NCBI GenBank assembly: GCA_030144725.1
Contig: JASKMD010000011.1
Span: forward strand, 6,716,812-6,780,811
DNA: 64,000 nt
Reading direction: 5' to 3'
From: Haematococcus lacustris
Taxonomy: Eukaryota; Chlorophyta; Chlorophyceae; Chlamydomonadales; Haematococcaceae
Shown here: one piece after another, positions 1 to 10,628 of the stretch
Position numbering within the stretch: position 1 is the stretch's first letter
Layout of the letters: each line of letters begins with the position of its first letter
Translations under genes and position numbers: made by a program
Notes under the pieces: generated by a model
What the model was told of the DNA's origin: nothing
What the model saw: only the letters and a program-made list of their open reading frames with translations
Databases searched by the model: none

Positions 1-384
1 AGGTCCCGCACCACACTCAGCCTTTGTAAGCTTAGTGGGCCATACAGACGACCGTTGGTTCTGCGTGTACGTGTCGGGATCTACATACAGCGCCAAAGAA
101 GACCCTGCACCACACTTGTGCACATGACACATGTGGGCCAGACAGACGGTCTCTCCGACTATGCAGGTGCCGGGCGATGGACTTCCGCATGCGTTGCATA
201 CAGCGTCGAGAGATGCTGCTCTCATCACACGTCGTGTGCTTGAGCCATACAGACCATCATCAAGACTATGCAAACGTCATGGGATATTCAAAGGAGCAGG
301 ACACGTTCACCGTGTGCTGACTTCCGATGCTTCAACACCAATTAGGTGTCGGCTGCCACCGGGCCAAGGTGAGCAGTAGGACTT
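1..384 (-). other. 3' noncoding region of GypA-1
   Basis: This stretch lies between the pol stop and the (off-window) 3' LTR. It is the reverse complement, with small differences, of 60463-60850 in the other GypA copy, where the noncoding tract continues for about 250 bp more to a polypurine tract and the LTR. I see no gene in it. Confidence 0.8.
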
Positions 385-3300
385 TTACACAAACTCGGGG
401 AGAGGTTTGAGGCTGTCCTTGTATTCCTGGATGGTTGCCTTTTTGAGGTTACTTGCTGGTTCCCACGTGTCGTGCTCTGGGCCGTAGCCGGACCATCTAA
501 CCAAGTACTCATCCTTGCCTTGCTTGTTCTTCCGGTGCTGCAACAGGTGATTCACCGTGAAGTAGAGGCCGTCGCCTTCTTCAAGAGGAGGAGGGGGCAC
601 CATCATCCCAGGTCCTGCCAAGAATGGCTTGAGCTTGGATACATGGAATACGTCGTGTATTTTGAACGTCTCGGGGAGCTTTATCCTGAAGGCCACGTCA
701 TTCACTTTCTGTGTGACTTGGAAGGGCCCAATGTACAGGGGTAATAGCTTCGGGGACCCCGGATTCTTGAACTTTAAGTGCTTCGTTCGAAGTAGCACTT
801 CACTGCCCACGACAATCTCGTTTTCGTCCCTGTGCATGAGGTCATAATAGGCCTTTTGACGTTTACGAGCCGCGTCTAATGTGAGCTTAGCCTTCTCCAA
901 GTTGTCTTTCATGACTCTGGCGAAGTTTTGGGCGGCGTTGTTTGTCGTGGCGTCGAGCTTTAAGGTTATCGGCACGTTCGGGTCCTTTACGTTGTTCAAG
1001 CGAAAGGGGGTTGTCCCAATGGAGGAGTTATACGAGTTGTTGATTGCAAACTCGGCTGAGGACAGGAATTTATCCCAATCCACGTACTCGACTCCGACGT
1101 AGTGCCGTAACATGTCTTCCATCACCTTGTTCATTCTTTCAGTCTGGCCGTCTGACTGAGGATGAAACGCGGTGGACAAGCATTGCTTGGTTTGCATGAT
1201 GTCGCACAGTCCTGAGAAGAACTGACCTCGGAAACGAGGGTCCCTGTCTGATATGATCTCAAGGGGCATGCCATGCAGCTTGAAGACATTGTCGTAGAAG
1301 AGACGTGCCACGTCTTCTCCATTGACCTTCTCGACGGTGGGGGCCAGGTGCACCATTTTGGTCAGCCTGTCCACAATCACGAGGATGGAGTCGTGTCCTG
1401 CCGCCGTCTTGGGCAGCTTAACCACGAAGTCCATGCTTACACTATCCCATGGGGCTTTGGGCATTTGCAATGGCACCATTAGTCCGGCCGGCTTCTGGGT
1501 GCTGCTTTTATTGCGTTGGCACACGTGGCATCGTTTCACATAGTCTGCCACGTAATTGTGCATGCCAGGCCACCAGAATCTATCTGATACAGCCTTGTAT
1601 GTCTTTGCAATCCCTCCATGCCCGCTCATTGGGGTGTCATGAAGTTCATACAAGAGAGCCCTTTTGACGCCTTCTAAATTCGGGACCACGACTCTGGAGC
1701 CATGATACCACAATAGTGAGTTTTCACACAAGCGCAGGTCTGTGAGGTTGCGTGCATCCTCAAACCACGGATCTTGCCGATATCCTGATTGGATAGTGGC
1801 GATAGTGTCTTGTAACTCATCAGGGTCGGGATGTGTTTCCTCCAAAACGGCGGGAGCCTCTTGGGGCTTTCTTCCCGTTCGTGTCCGTTTCTTTGGCTCA
1901 AGTTGTTTAACCACCTCAGCAGGTGTAGGTGCTGGTGACTTGCCAGTCTTGCTGCGTGTCACGGCCATGAGCACTGCTGCTGTCTTGTTTGGTGGATACC
2001 GGGACAAGGGATCAGCAACGTTGATCCGTCCGGGCCTGTACTCCCAAGTGAGTTGCTTAAACCTTTGTAGGTACTCTGACCACCTGGTTTGTCTTCTCGA
2101 GAGGTTTGGTTGGGTGTTTATATAGATGAGTGGGTTATGATCTGTGATCACCTTGAACTCCACCCCCTCCAAGTAGCATCGCCATGTCTTTAAGGCATGG
2201 ACGACTGCCAAGAGCTCCTGCTCTCCTGTGGTGTAATTCACCTCTGCCGGTATCAAACGTCTGCTCTCAAAAGCAATTGGATGACCATCTTGCATAAGCA
2301 CAGCGCCGATTCCGGTCACGGATGCATCACAGATCACTTGGAACTGCTTGGAGAAGTCTGGCAGTGCTAACACTGGAGCGTTGGACAAGGCATGCTTAAC
2401 ACCTCGAAATGCAGCCTCACAACTGTCATCCCAACACCATTGGACGTGAGTCTTGGTGAGGTTTGTCAGTGGTGCAACTAGTTTGGCAAAACCTTGTATG
2501 AAGGTGCGAAAATAGGTTGCAAGTCCAACGAATGAGCGGACGGACGCCACATCTGTGAGTGGTGGCCAGTCTACAATGCTCTGAATTTTTGCAGGGTCAG
2601 GACGAATGCCTTTTACACCTACAAGGTGACCGAGGAATTTCAGCTCGGCTCGTTCGAATTCGCACTTTTTGAGCTTAGCATATAACTGGTTTTGTAAGAG
2701 GAGTTTGAAAACAACCTCCAAGTGTTTTGCATGCTCGGTTTTATCCTTGCTGAACACTAAGATGTCATCAAGGTAGACCACAACGAATTTGTTGTGCTCT
2801 CTGAAGATATCGTTCATCACCGCTTGAAATGTAGCAGGTGCATTAGTCAAGCCGAAGCTTAAGACTTTGAACTGATAATGTCCGAACGGCGTGCGAAAGG
2901 CCGATTTGGGAACGTCTTCGGGCGTGATGCGGATTTGATGGTAGCCCGATTGCAAGTCGAGGCTGCTGAACACGGTGGCTCCATGCAGGCGATCAATGAG
3001 TTGATCTATTCGGGGCAAAGGGTACTTATTTTTTATAGTCACCTTGTTGAGTGCCCTATAGTCAATGCACATACGGAGTGACCCATCTGCTTTTGTCACA
3101 AACAGGACAGGGGCGCCGTAAGGTGAGGAGCTAGGTTCGATAAGACCAAGAGCAAGAAGCTCTTTGATTTGCTTTTCGACCTCTGCGAGTTCCGCTGGCG
3201 ACATGCGATACATGGGCCGAAACGGCGGTTTGGCTCCAGGCTCCAACGGGATTGTGTGAGCAATGTTCCGTTCTGGGGGGAGCCCTTGCAAGTCGTCAAA

Positions 3301-4311
3301 GACTTGTGCATATTGTTTGATCAAAGCCTTGATAGGGGCACTGCATTCGTGTTCTTTAGCGGCTTTAGGTGCCGCCGGTGTTGCGTTTGCAGCTGAGACA
3401 TGGATCAGGGCCGCTTTTGCACCTTTTCGCATATCACGTTTGGCTCTGTTTAAAGTGATGCACGACAAACCGATGGTATTGGCTTGTGTGGTTACTGTTC
3501 TTGGTTTTAGCACAGCGCGTCGATTGTACGGGCCAGCGATTGTGCATGTTCGCGCGCCGTAATCGATGACGGCTTTGTGGGCCAAAAGAAACTCGTCTCC
3601 AAGGATGATGTCATAGTTGAGGGGCATGTCAATTACAAAGCACGAGCATGTCTTAATGACACCTTGCAACTTGAATTTAATTGAGCATATGCCTTGGGTC
3701 TCACCATGTGAACCATCAGCTAACACTACAGGTTGCTTATCATCCCTGGCACGCAAGTTGAGCCTTGCAGTCAATGTTTTGCTCACAAAGCAGTGGGTGG
3801 CACCTGAGTCAATCAAGAGAGTTACTGGATTGTTGCTAACGACAGCGTCAAAGGTCATAACAGGCCCGTCATCATTGGCTGTTGCTGTCCTAGCCCTCAA
3901 GGTGTCTTGGCATGCGGGGGCGTTGTAAAACACCTGAATTGCATGCGGGGGTACGTCGCCATTCATCCTCAATAGAGTGTGGCGAGGGAAAGTATGCAGC
4001 AGCGTCCAGCTTGCTGTTAGCTTTCTCCACTCCTTGTATCTGGAGGTACCCGAAAACCTGGGAAGCAGCACACAAGCGGATGTCGTATTTGGACTCTCTT
4101 GCTTGTGAGCGTTGTAGTGCTCAAGGCAGGTTTTGAGATGACTGGGTGCACAGTCAATCCACACATGCTGACCAGGCATGATGTCAGACAGGAACTGTGC
4201 AGGGTCGGTGATGGGGTCAGCAGCAGACGAGGCATGTCCAATTGTGGAGAAGGGTTTGCCTGTCTTAGCAGCTATTTGGTTCACCAAATTAGGATGCACT
4301 GCTGCACTCAC
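385..4311 (-). CDS. pol: GypA-1 Pol polyprotein: protease, reverse transcriptase, RNase H, integrase, chromodomain
   Basis: A 1308-residue open frame with the full Ty3/gypsy order. Aspartic protease has DSGAT at about 168-172. Reverse transcriptase has CIDYRALN and the YLDD active site at about 511-514. RNase H follows near 660 ([14 protein letters not shown]). The integrase zinc finger ([10 protein letters not shown], then CHVCQRNK) is at about 890-935, with catalytic D961, D1022 and E1058 and the last two 35 residues apart. A C-terminal chromodomain ([17 protein letters not shown]) lies near 1250-1300, the signature of chromoviruses, thought to steer integration to marked chromatin. There is no ATG at the 5' end; the frame opens from the gag TGA stop (4345-4347) in the same frame as gag, so expression by stop readthrough is likely. 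It looks catalytically complete, so it could act in trans. Confidence 0.93.
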   Translation of the reverse strand: MSAAVHPNLVNQIAAKTGKPFSTIGHASSAADPITDPAQFLSDIMPGQHVWIDCAPSHLKTCLEHYNAHKQESPNTTSACVLLPRFSGTSRYKEWRKLTASWTLLHTFPRHTLLRMNGDVPPHAIQVFYNAPACQDTLRARTATANDDGPVMTFDAVVSNNPVTLLIDSGATHCFVSKTLTARLNLRARDDKQPVVLADGSHGETQGICSIKFKLQGVIKTCSCFVIDMPLNYDIILGDEFLLAHKAVIDYGARTCTIAGPYNRRAVLKPRTVTTQANTIGLSCITLNRAKRDMRKGAKAALIHVSAANATPAAPKAAKEHECSAPIKALIKQYAQVFDDLQGLPPERNIAHTIPLEPGAKPPFRPMYRMSPAELAEVEKQIKELLALGLIEPSSSPYGAPVLFVTKADGSLRMCIDYRALNKVTIKNKYPLPRIDQLIDRLHGATVFSSLDLQSGYHQIRITPEDVPKSAFRTPFGHYQFKVLSFGLTNAPATFQAVMNDIFREHNKFVVVYLDDILVFSKDKTEHAKHLEVVFKLLLQNQLYAKLKKCEFERAELKFLGHLVGVKGIRPDPAKIQSIVDWPPLTDVASVRSFVGLATYFRTFIQGFAKLVAPLTNLTKTHVQWCWDDSCEAAFRGVKHALSNAPVLALPDFSKQFQVICDASVTGIGAVLMQDGHPIAFESRRLIPAEVNYTTGEQELLAVVHALKTWRCYLEGVEFKVITDHNPLIYINTQPNLSRRQTRWSEYLQRFKQLTWEYRPGRINVADPLSRYPPNKTAAVLMAVTRSKTGKSPAPTPAEVVKQLEPKKRTRTGRKPQEAPAVLEETHPDPDELQDTIATIQSGYRQDPWFEDARNLTDLRLCENSLLWYHGSRVVVPNLEGVKRALLYELHDTPMSGHGGIAKTYKAVSDRFWWPGMHNYVADYVKRCHVCQRNKSSTQKPAGLMVPLQMPKAPWDSVSMDFVVKLPKTAAGHDSILVIVDRLTKMVHLAPTVEKVNGEDVARLFYDNVFKLHGMPLEIISDRDPRFRGQFFSGLCDIMQTKQCLSTAFHPQSDGQTERMNKVMEDMLRHYVGVEYVDWDKFLSSAEFAINNSYNSSIGTTPFRLNNVKDPNVPITLKLDATTNNAAQNFARVMKDNLEKAKLTLDAARKRQKAYYDLMHRDENEIVVGSEVLLRTKHLKFKNPGSPKLLPLYIGPFQVTQKVNDVAFRIKLPETFKIHDVFHVSKLKPFLAGPGMMVPPPPLEEGDGLYFTVNHLLQHRKNKQGKDEYLVRWSGYGPEHDTWEPASNLKKATIQEYKDSLKPLPEFV

Positions 4312-4344
4312 CGTTAGCTCCGGCTGTCCCTCCGGAGGACACCT

Positions 4345-4347
4345 TCA
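4345..4347 (-). promoter_or_regulatory. In-frame UGA between gag and pol (candidate readthrough stop)
   Basis: The gag frame ends AAG-TGA-AGG and continues open in the same frame into pol without any ATG. The same stop and frame relation is kept in the second GypA copy (24533-24535). This is the layout of stop-suppression Gag-Pol expression; readthrough itself is inferred. Confidence 0.55.
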
Positions 4348-4516
4348 CTTGGCGTCGGCTTTGGGGGCATCGCTGCCGCTGGCGTCGTTGCCGTTCTTGT
4401 TGCGGTAGCCGCCATTGTCGTGACGACCGCTACGGCCACGGCCTCGGCCGCCGCCACCGCCCCGGCCACTGCCGCCGCCTTGACCACCGCCACGGCCACC
4501 ACCAGAGTGATCGTTA
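4345..4516 (-). pseudogene. gag: GypA-1 gag C-terminal tail (RGG-rich), cut off by E1
   Basis: This is the last part of gag, read on the minus strand up to the TGA at 4345-4347. It encodes a Gly/Arg-rich tail ending in GSDAPKADAK. The E1 insertion at 4517 separates it from the rest of gag, which resumes at 9555. The TA at 4515-4516 is the left target-site duplicate. There is no CCHC zinc knuckle; the RGG repeats may take over nucleic-acid binding. Confidence 0.8.
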
Positions 4517-4534
4517 CACTCACGATAAATAAGG
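4517..4534 (+). repeat. E1 left terminal inverted repeat
   Basis: 18 bp starting CACTCACGATAAAT. Pairs with 9537-9554 with one mismatch and is flanked outside by the TA duplicate. Confidence 0.88.
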
Positions 4535-4690
4535 CCGACGCGGGGGCCTTTTTTGCATCGGATGGACTTTCTGCTCCGATAGAACGATAGAGCGTTGAGT
4601 TTAAGGGGGACCTCGCTCTTGAATGAAGTCCTAACTCGCAGCGGTTGCGAAGATACATCGATCCGCGCGCGAGGTACCCCCCCCTTTTTG

Positions 4691-5200
4691 GGAATCTGTG
4701 CAGATGTCGGTTAAATGAGCATGTCATCTGTGCAGCTGCATGTCGATGCCTTTAGGAAAAGCGACATCTGTGCAGATGCCGGTTATTAAATCTGTGCAGA
4801 TGCTAATAAAGGCAACATCTGTGCAGATGCCGGTTATTAAATCTGTGCAGATGCATAAAAAGGCGACATCTGTGCAGATGCCGGTTATAATTTAAGGACG
4901 ACATCTGTGCAGATGCTAATAAAGGCAACATCTGTGCAGATGCCGGTTCTTAAATCTGTGCAGATGCATAAAAAGGCGACATCTGTGCAGATGCCGGTTA
5001 TAATTTAAGGACGACATCTGTGCAGATGCTAATAAAGGCAACATCTGTGCAGATGCCGGTTCTTAAATCTGTGCAGATGCATAAAAAGGCGACATCTGTG
5101 CAGATGCCGGTTATAATTTAAGGACGACATCTGTGCAGATGCCGACAATGTCGACATCTGCACAGATGAATACCTCGACATCTGCACAGATGCCAAGTAG
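4691..5200. repeat. E1 left subterminal array of CATCTGTGCAGATG
   Basis: About 17 copies of a 14-bp motif whose outer halves CATCTG and CAGATG are inverted repeats. They are organised in a higher-order unit of 114 bp seen three times from about 4862. The last copies (from 5153) switch to CATCTGCACAGATG, the reverse complement. The array mirrors the one at 9055-9412, as expected for transposase-binding subterminal repeats. Confidence 0.85.
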
Positions 5201-5837
5201 TGCAGCTGTGCACATGAAGAAAAGGCTTGCATAAAGGTTACGCAAAGGCACCGCGAAGAAAGCAAAGTCACCGCGAAGGAATGAAGACTCTTCATTATTC
5301 AACAATCTGTGTGATATCTGCATGAAGTTTTCGCAAAGGTGGCGCGAAGGAAGCCAAGGAACCGCGAAGGAGCCTAGATTTCCCCACATAGCAGCAATGA
5401 GCAGCCAGGAGCAGCCAACAAAAATCGTCGCCAAAAGGCTAGCTACGAGCCAGCCAGCCGCTTAGGCGACCAGATGCCATCAGGTTAAGCGATAGGATCA
5501 AGATATAGCGACAGAAAACGGAAGGAGGTGCAGCGATGCAGCGACACAGCGATGCAAAGATGCGGCAAATGCATGAGGTGCAACTAGGACACGTAGCCCG
5601 AAGCCTGTGAGACGGAGCGGAAGAGGAGTGGAGGAGCCCGGAGGCGGTCAGGAGCCATGCATGCGACGAAGCTGGGTGCACGTGAAACAAAGTTGGGTGC
5701 ACCCACACAAACCCCACCCTAGCGAATGGTGAGTATTTAATCTTGCAGTCATGTGGCTCCAAGTACCTTGCCAGACTATTTGCCAACCACTGAATTGTTG
5801 CAGGTTCAATGGTTCCAACCTCCCCTTCCCTACACCT

Positions 5838-6577
5838 AGCCCAGCCCAGCCCAGCCCAGCCCAGCCCAGCCCAGCCCAGCCCAGCCCAGCCCAGCCCAGC
5901 CCAGCCCAGCCCAGCCCAGCCCAGCCCAGCCCAGCCCAGCCCAGCCCAGCCCAGCCCAGCCCAGCCCAGCCCAGCCCAGCCCAGCCCAGCCCAGCCCAGC
6001 CCAGCCCAGCCCAGCCCAGCCCAGCCCAGCCCAGCCCAGCCCAGCCCAGCCCAGCCCAGCCCAGCCCAGCCCAGCCCAGCCCAGCCCAGCCCAGCCCAGC
6101 CCAGCCCAGCCCAGCCCAGCCCAGCCCAGCCCAGCCCAGCCCAGCCCAGCCCAGCCCAGCCCAGCCCAGCCCAGCCCAGCCCAGCCCAGCCCAGCCCAGC
6201 CCAGCCCAGCCCAGCCCAGCCCAGCCCAGCCCAGCCCAGCCCAGCCCAGCCCAGCCCAGCCCAGCCCAGCCCAGCCCAGCCCAGCCCAGCCCAGCCCAGC
6301 CCAGCCCAGCCCAGCCCAGCCCAGCCCAGCCCAGCCCAGCCCAGCCCAGCCCAGCCCAGCCCAGCCCAGCCCAGCCCAGCCCAGCCCAGCCCAGCCCAGC
6401 CCAGCCCAGCCCAGCCCAGCCCAGCCCAGCCCAGCCCAGCCCAGCCCAGCCCAGCCCAGCCCAGCCCAGCCCAGCCCAGCCCAGCCCAGCCCAGCCCAGC
6501 CCAGCCCAGCCCAGCCCAGCCCAGCCCAGCCCAGCCCAGCCCAGCCCAGCCCAGCCCAGCCCAGCCCAGCCCAGCCC
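5838..6577. repeat. Perfect (AGCCC)n microsatellite
   Basis: About 740 bp, roughly 148 copies, with no interruption that I can see. The minus strand is (GGGCT)n, four G-runs in every 18 bases, a strong G-quadruplex former. Open frames across it (PAQPS or WAGLG repeats) are by-products. Confidence 0.97.
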
Positions 6578-7195
6578 TCCCCTCCCTCCCCCACCACCAC
6601 CTCCTTCATCACCCTACCACAAGAAGCAGGTGCATGGAGCGCAAGAGCAGCCAGGAGCTGCAGCCATGGAGGCGCTGCCAGGTAGGTATAGAAGTGGCGC
6701 TAGCAAAGAGTGAGTGGCCAGCCCTTGCACATGGGTGGTCGGATGCCCAGCCTAACCGCAAAGATGCCCATTGTTTACTGCAGGTCCCACGGTCAGCCCT
6801 TCCCTCTTCCCCCCTTCCTCCTTCCCCCTTCCCCCTCCCCTCCCCTGTCCCACCACCTCCAAGCCTGGCACCCCACCTACCTCCCGCCTTTCCCACCCCC
6901 CGCCCCACGACACACGCTGCAGCCCTCTCCCTACCCTACCCTTGGCGTAGCAGCCCTCTCCCTACCCTACCCTTGGCGTAGCAACCTGGAGCGGGCAACC
7001 TGGAGCGGGCAGCTTGGAGTAGCAGCCCACCCAGCCCACCCTGGCCATGCCATGCCCACACACCACAATGACCCTACCAATCCCTCTCAAAAGGGATAGC
7101 TGAGCGCTTGGGTGGTTGTCAGCCCGTGCTTGTTGTCCTCGTCATCTTACCGCCTTGCTGCGATGTTGTTGTGTTGTCACCTTGTTGGGTTGTGG
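6578..7195. other. E1 interior: pyrimidine-rich tracts with splice-like signals
   Basis: CCAGGTAGGTA at about 6678 resembles a donor. TTGTTTACTGCAGGTCC at about 6772-6788 resembles an acceptor and is followed by a C/T-rich tract and short repeats (CCCTACCCTTGGCGTAGCA twice). The same kind of module recurs in E2 and E4. No coding gene is recognised. Confidence 0.5.
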
Positions 7196-8516
7196 TGTGG
7201 TGCGGTGTGGTGTGGTGTGGTGCGGTGCGGTGCGGTGCGGTGCGGTGCGGTGCGGTGCGGTGCGGTGCGGTGCGGTGCGGTGCGGTGCGGTGCGGTGCGG
7301 TGCGGTGCGGTGCGGTGCGGTGCGGTGCGGTGCGGTGCGGTGCGGTGCGGTGCGGTGCGGTGCGGTGCGGTGCGGTGCGGTGCGGTGCGGTGCGGTGCGG
7401 TGCGGTGCGGTGCGGTGCGGTGCGGTGCGGTGCGGTGCGGTGCGGTGCGGTGCGGTGCGGTGCGGTGCGGTGCGGTGCGGTGCGGTGCGGTGCGGTGCGG
7501 TGCGGTGCGGTGCGGTGCGGTGCGGTGCGGTGCGGTGCGGTGCGGTGCGGTGCGGTGCGGTGCGGTGCGGTGCGGTGCGGTGCGGTGCGGTGCGGTGCGG
7601 TGCGGTGCGGTGCGGTGCGGTGCGGTGCGGTGCGGTGCGGTGCGGTGCGGTGCGGTGCGGTGCGGTGCGGTGCGGTGCGGTGCGGTGCGGTGCGGTGCGG
7701 TGCGGTGCGGTGCGGTGCGGTGCGGTGCGGTGCGGTGCGGTGCGGTGCGGTGCGGTGCGGTGCGGTGCGGTGCGGTGCGGTGCGGTGCGGTGCGGTGCGG
7801 TGCGGTGCGGTGCGGTGCGGTGCGGTGCGGTGCGGTGCGGTGCGGTGCGGTGCGGTGCGGTGCGGTGCGGTGCGGTGCGGTGCGGTGCGGTGCGGTGCGG
7901 TGCGGTGCGGTGCGGTGCGGTGCGGTGCGGTGCGGTGCGGTGCGGTGCGGTGCGGTGCGGTGCGGTGCGGTGCGGTGCGGTGCGGTGCGGTGCGGTGCGG
8001 TGCGGTGCGGTGCGGTGCGGTGCGGTGCGGTGCGGTGCGGTGCGGTGCGGTGCGGTGCGGTGCGGTGCGGTGCGGTGCGGTGCGGTGCGGTGCGGTGCGG
8101 TGCGGTGCGGTGCGGTGCGGTGCGGTGCGGTGCGGTGCGGTGCGGTGCGGTGCGGTGCGGTGCGGTGCGGTGCGGTGCGGTGCGGTGCGGTGCGGTGCGG
8201 TGCGGTGCGGTGCGGTGCGGTGCGGTGCGGTGCGGTGCGGTGCGGTGCGGTGCGGTGCGGTGCGGTGCGGTGCGGTGCGGTGCGGTGCGGTGCGGTGCGG
8301 TGCGGTGCGGTGCGGTGCGGTGCGGTGCGGTGCGGTGCGGTGCGGTGCGGTGCGGTGCGGTGCGGTGCGGTGCGGTGCGGTGCGGTGCGGTGCGGTGCGG
8401 TGCGGTGCGGTGCGGTGCGGTGCGGTGCGGTGTGGTGTGGTGTGGTGTGGTGTGGTGTGGTGTGGTGTGGTGTGGTGTGGTGTGGTGTGGTGTGGTGTGG
8501 TGTGGTGTGGTGTGGT
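7196..8516. repeat. (GGTGC)n microsatellite with GGTGT margins
   Basis: About 1.3 kb. The central 1.2 kb is perfect GGTGC. The right flank (8432-8516) and a few units at the left are GGTGT, a C-to-T variant (possibly CpG decay) that survives only at the array edges. Frames reading GAVRC or HRTAP are artefacts. Confidence 0.97.
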
Positions 8517-8517
8517 G

Positions 8518-8610
8518 GTGTGGATGATGGTGATGGTGATGGTGATGCATGTTCAACCTGAGTGTGGTGATGGTGATGGTGATGGTGATGGTGGTGTGTG
8601 GTGTCACCTT
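8518..8610. repeat. Short (GATGGT)n run
   Basis: Two short GATGGT stretches separated by a spacer at 8545-8565, adjoining the GGTGT edge of the large array. Confidence 0.8.
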
Positions 8611-8749
8611 GTTGTTGTGTTGTGTCGTTGCTACCTTGTCACATCGTAGGGGGGTGTTGCGGTCATTGGGTGCATCAATGCATGTGCTTAGCATTTCCAT
8701 ATTGAGGTGTTGTGGAGTGATGGTGCATCGAGACATGTGCTTGCAAGTC

Positions 8750-9045
8750 CCGTAGTGAGGTGTTGCGGGATGTTTGGGTGTCAATGCATGTGTTTTGCGG
8801 GGATGTTGCGGGATGTTTGGGTGTCAATGCATGTGTTTTGCGGGGATGTTGCGGGATGTTTGGGTGTCAATGCATGTGTTTTGCGGGGGTGTAGCGAGGT
8901 GTTGCGGGGTGTTTGGTCGTCAATACATGTGTTTTGCGGGGGTGTAGCAAGGTGTTGCGGGGTGTTTGGTGGTCAATACATGTGTTTTGCGGGGATGTTG
9001 CGGGATGTTTGGGTGTCAATACATGTGTTTTGCGGATGTAAGAGT
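8750..9045. repeat. 43-bp minisatellite in E1
   Basis: Tandem units built on GGGATGTTTGGGTGTCAATG and CATGTGTTTTGCGG, period 43 bp in the first copies (8761, 8804), with longer variants containing GTGTAGCGAGGTGTTGCGGG later. About six units. Confidence 0.85.
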
Positions 9046-9054
9046 CGATGAAAT

Positions 9055-9412
9055 AGTCGACATCTGTGCAGATGAAGCCACGACATCTGCACAGCCAAGC
9101 CGCGAATGTAAAAGTCGACATATGTGCAGATGCTATAGACAACATCTGCACAGCCAAGGCTCGAATGTAATAGTCGACATCTGTGCAGATGTCGGTGTCA
9201 ACATCTGCACAGCCAAGGCTCAGATGTAAAAGTCAACATCTGTGCAGATGTCGTCGTCAGCAGCTGCACAGATGTTGGTCGCGGTATACGACATCTGTGC
9301 AGATGTTGACTTTTCGCAGCTGCACAGATGTTGACATCGCCTGCATCTGTGCAGATGTCGACTATCAGCAGCTGTGCAGATTAAGGATAACCAACATCTG
9401 CACAGATTGCAT
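9055..9412. repeat. E1 right subterminal array
   Basis: CATCTGTGCAGATG alternates with CATCTGCACAGCC and CATCTGCACAGATG, spaced by TCGAATGTAAAAGT-type linkers. This is the counterpart of the left subterminal array and carries the motif in both orientations. 9413-9536 is unique sequence up to the terminal repeat. Confidence 0.85.
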
Positions 9413-9536
9413 GGGACAGAAAATCGCGGCCAAATTACGTCGCAACGGATGCACGGAGTTACGTAAGACTTGTACCGTTCGAACGGCCTTCTACTCCTCT
9501 TTCCAATGAGCTATGGTCGGTCCAATCGCGACCGGT

Positions 9537-9554
9537 CCTTGTTTATCGTGAGTG
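9537..9554 (-). repeat. E1 right terminal inverted repeat
   Basis: CCTTGTTTATCGTGAGTG, the inverted partner of 4517-4534, followed by the TA duplicate at 9555-9556. Confidence 0.88.
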
Positions 9555-9556
9555 TA

Positions 9557-10613
9557 CCGTGCTTGCCGTTGTTGTGACGGCCGCCGCGGCCACTTCCGCG
9601 GTGCTTGCCGCCATAGTCACCGGCTTCAGATGCAGCACGTTTGTTCGGCACCTGGGAGTGAGCAGGGCGCAAGGTGATTTGCGATGATGATCGGCGGAGT
9701 GTCCGGCCTTTGGTGTGTGCTAGGTTAGCACGCACAGGCTTGTCGGTGTCAGTGTCGCGGGTGTAGGTGTCAATAGCACACGAGTACTCTGCCAGAGCTT
9801 CAAATGAGTCCCATGGTTTTCCTGTGGCTGGGTTTACTTTGCACTGGTCTGCAATGCTAGACTTAAGTCCACGCATGTACCAGAGCAAAAGATCACGGTC
9901 TGTGGGTGTGGGTTCGCCTGCACGTGCTACCAACATCCTGAAGTACCTCAGATATTCTGGGGTTCTGGTTTGTTGCTTGATGGTGTGCAAAAGTTCGGGG
10001 CTTGCATAGCCCTGTCACCACAAGGAAAGGCTTTGGTGAGTGTATCACGCATGAGTTCCCAAGTTGGTGTGCCTCCTGACAATCGCAGCGGTTGAGCTAC
10101 GGAGAGCCAAGCTTGCAGTGCTTTTCCTTCAAGCAAGGGTAGGATGTGGCTAGGCCAGTCAGGTTGAGGTATGTTATTGCCTGTAAGATAGTCAAGGAAC
10201 AGGAAAATGGCATCCTCTGCAAACTGTCCACTGGCCCCAGAGAATTTGGCGGGTAATCCCGTCTTGACCGTGTGGGGTTTGTGTGACTGCTCTTTGAATT
10301 GAGGGGGGTCACTTGCCTTTGTGGCGTAGTGGCACATGAGCGACTGCCACTGGCGGTAGTCCGCTCCAAACCCCATGGCTTTGTGGTTCCAGGCCTCGTC
10401 CGCGTTGAAGCGAGTGATGCTCAGGTCATAGTCCTTTCGCATGGCGTGCAACTGAGGAGCGAAGTGTTTCGTGAAGTAACGCTCACGCTCCTCCGGCACA
10501 ACGCGGTACTCCTCTGGCATGATGGAGCTGGGAGGAGGGAGAGGCTCAAAAGTGGGCTTGGGGGGGCGAGGCCTGCTGGTGCCTGCCTGCTGAGCCACGT
10601 CAGCCGAGCCCAC
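9557..10613 (-). pseudogene. gag: GypA-1 gag central domain (Retrotrans_gag-like), frameshifted
   Basis: Two overlapping minus-strand frames (9948-10613 and 9557-9990) together encode one capsid-like domain. The first contains WPSHILPLLEGKALQAWLSV, the second TPEYLRYFRMLVARAG and LLLWYMRGL, matching the order of the retrotransposon Gag domain. A -1 shift is needed in the overlap near 9950-9990. The same overlap exists in the other copy (23581-23620), so it is either ancestral damage or a programmed shift. Upstream, the frame is cut from the N-terminal part by the TAG at 10629-10631, where the other copy reads CAG. The E1 insertion removes the RGG tail. Confidence 0.8.
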
Positions 10614-10628
10614 GCCTGGAGGTGCTTC

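Larger units (their letters stand above)
4517..9554. mobile_element. E1, non-autonomous CACTC-type DNA transposon carrying satellites
   Basis: A 5038-bp insertion in gag of GypA-1, exactly bounded by comparison with the uninterrupted gag at 24001-24030. Ends are an 18-bp terminal inverted repeat with one mismatch (CACTCACGATAAA...). A TA dinucleotide is duplicated at 4515-4516 and 9555-9556. No transposase is visible. From the outside in: subterminal arrays of CATCTGTGCAGATG at both ends, a 740-bp perfect AGCCC array, a splice-like module, a 1.3-kb GGTGC array, a GATGGT run and a 43-bp minisatellite. The ends resemble the CACTA/EnSpm class (CACT start, subterminal repeats), but the TA duplication would also fit Tc1/mariner, so the superfamily is uncertain. 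5201-5837 is unique sequence in which I see no gene. Confidence 0.85.

Noticed and set aside
5751..6981. Long plus- and minus-strand frames of PAQPS or WAGLG repeats
   Set aside because: A 5-bp repeat without stops stays open in all frames; there is no unique coding sequence.
7108..8784. Frames of GAVRC and HRTAP repeats, up to 535 codons
   Set aside because: By-products of the GGTGC microsatellite; identical peptides appear in several frames.
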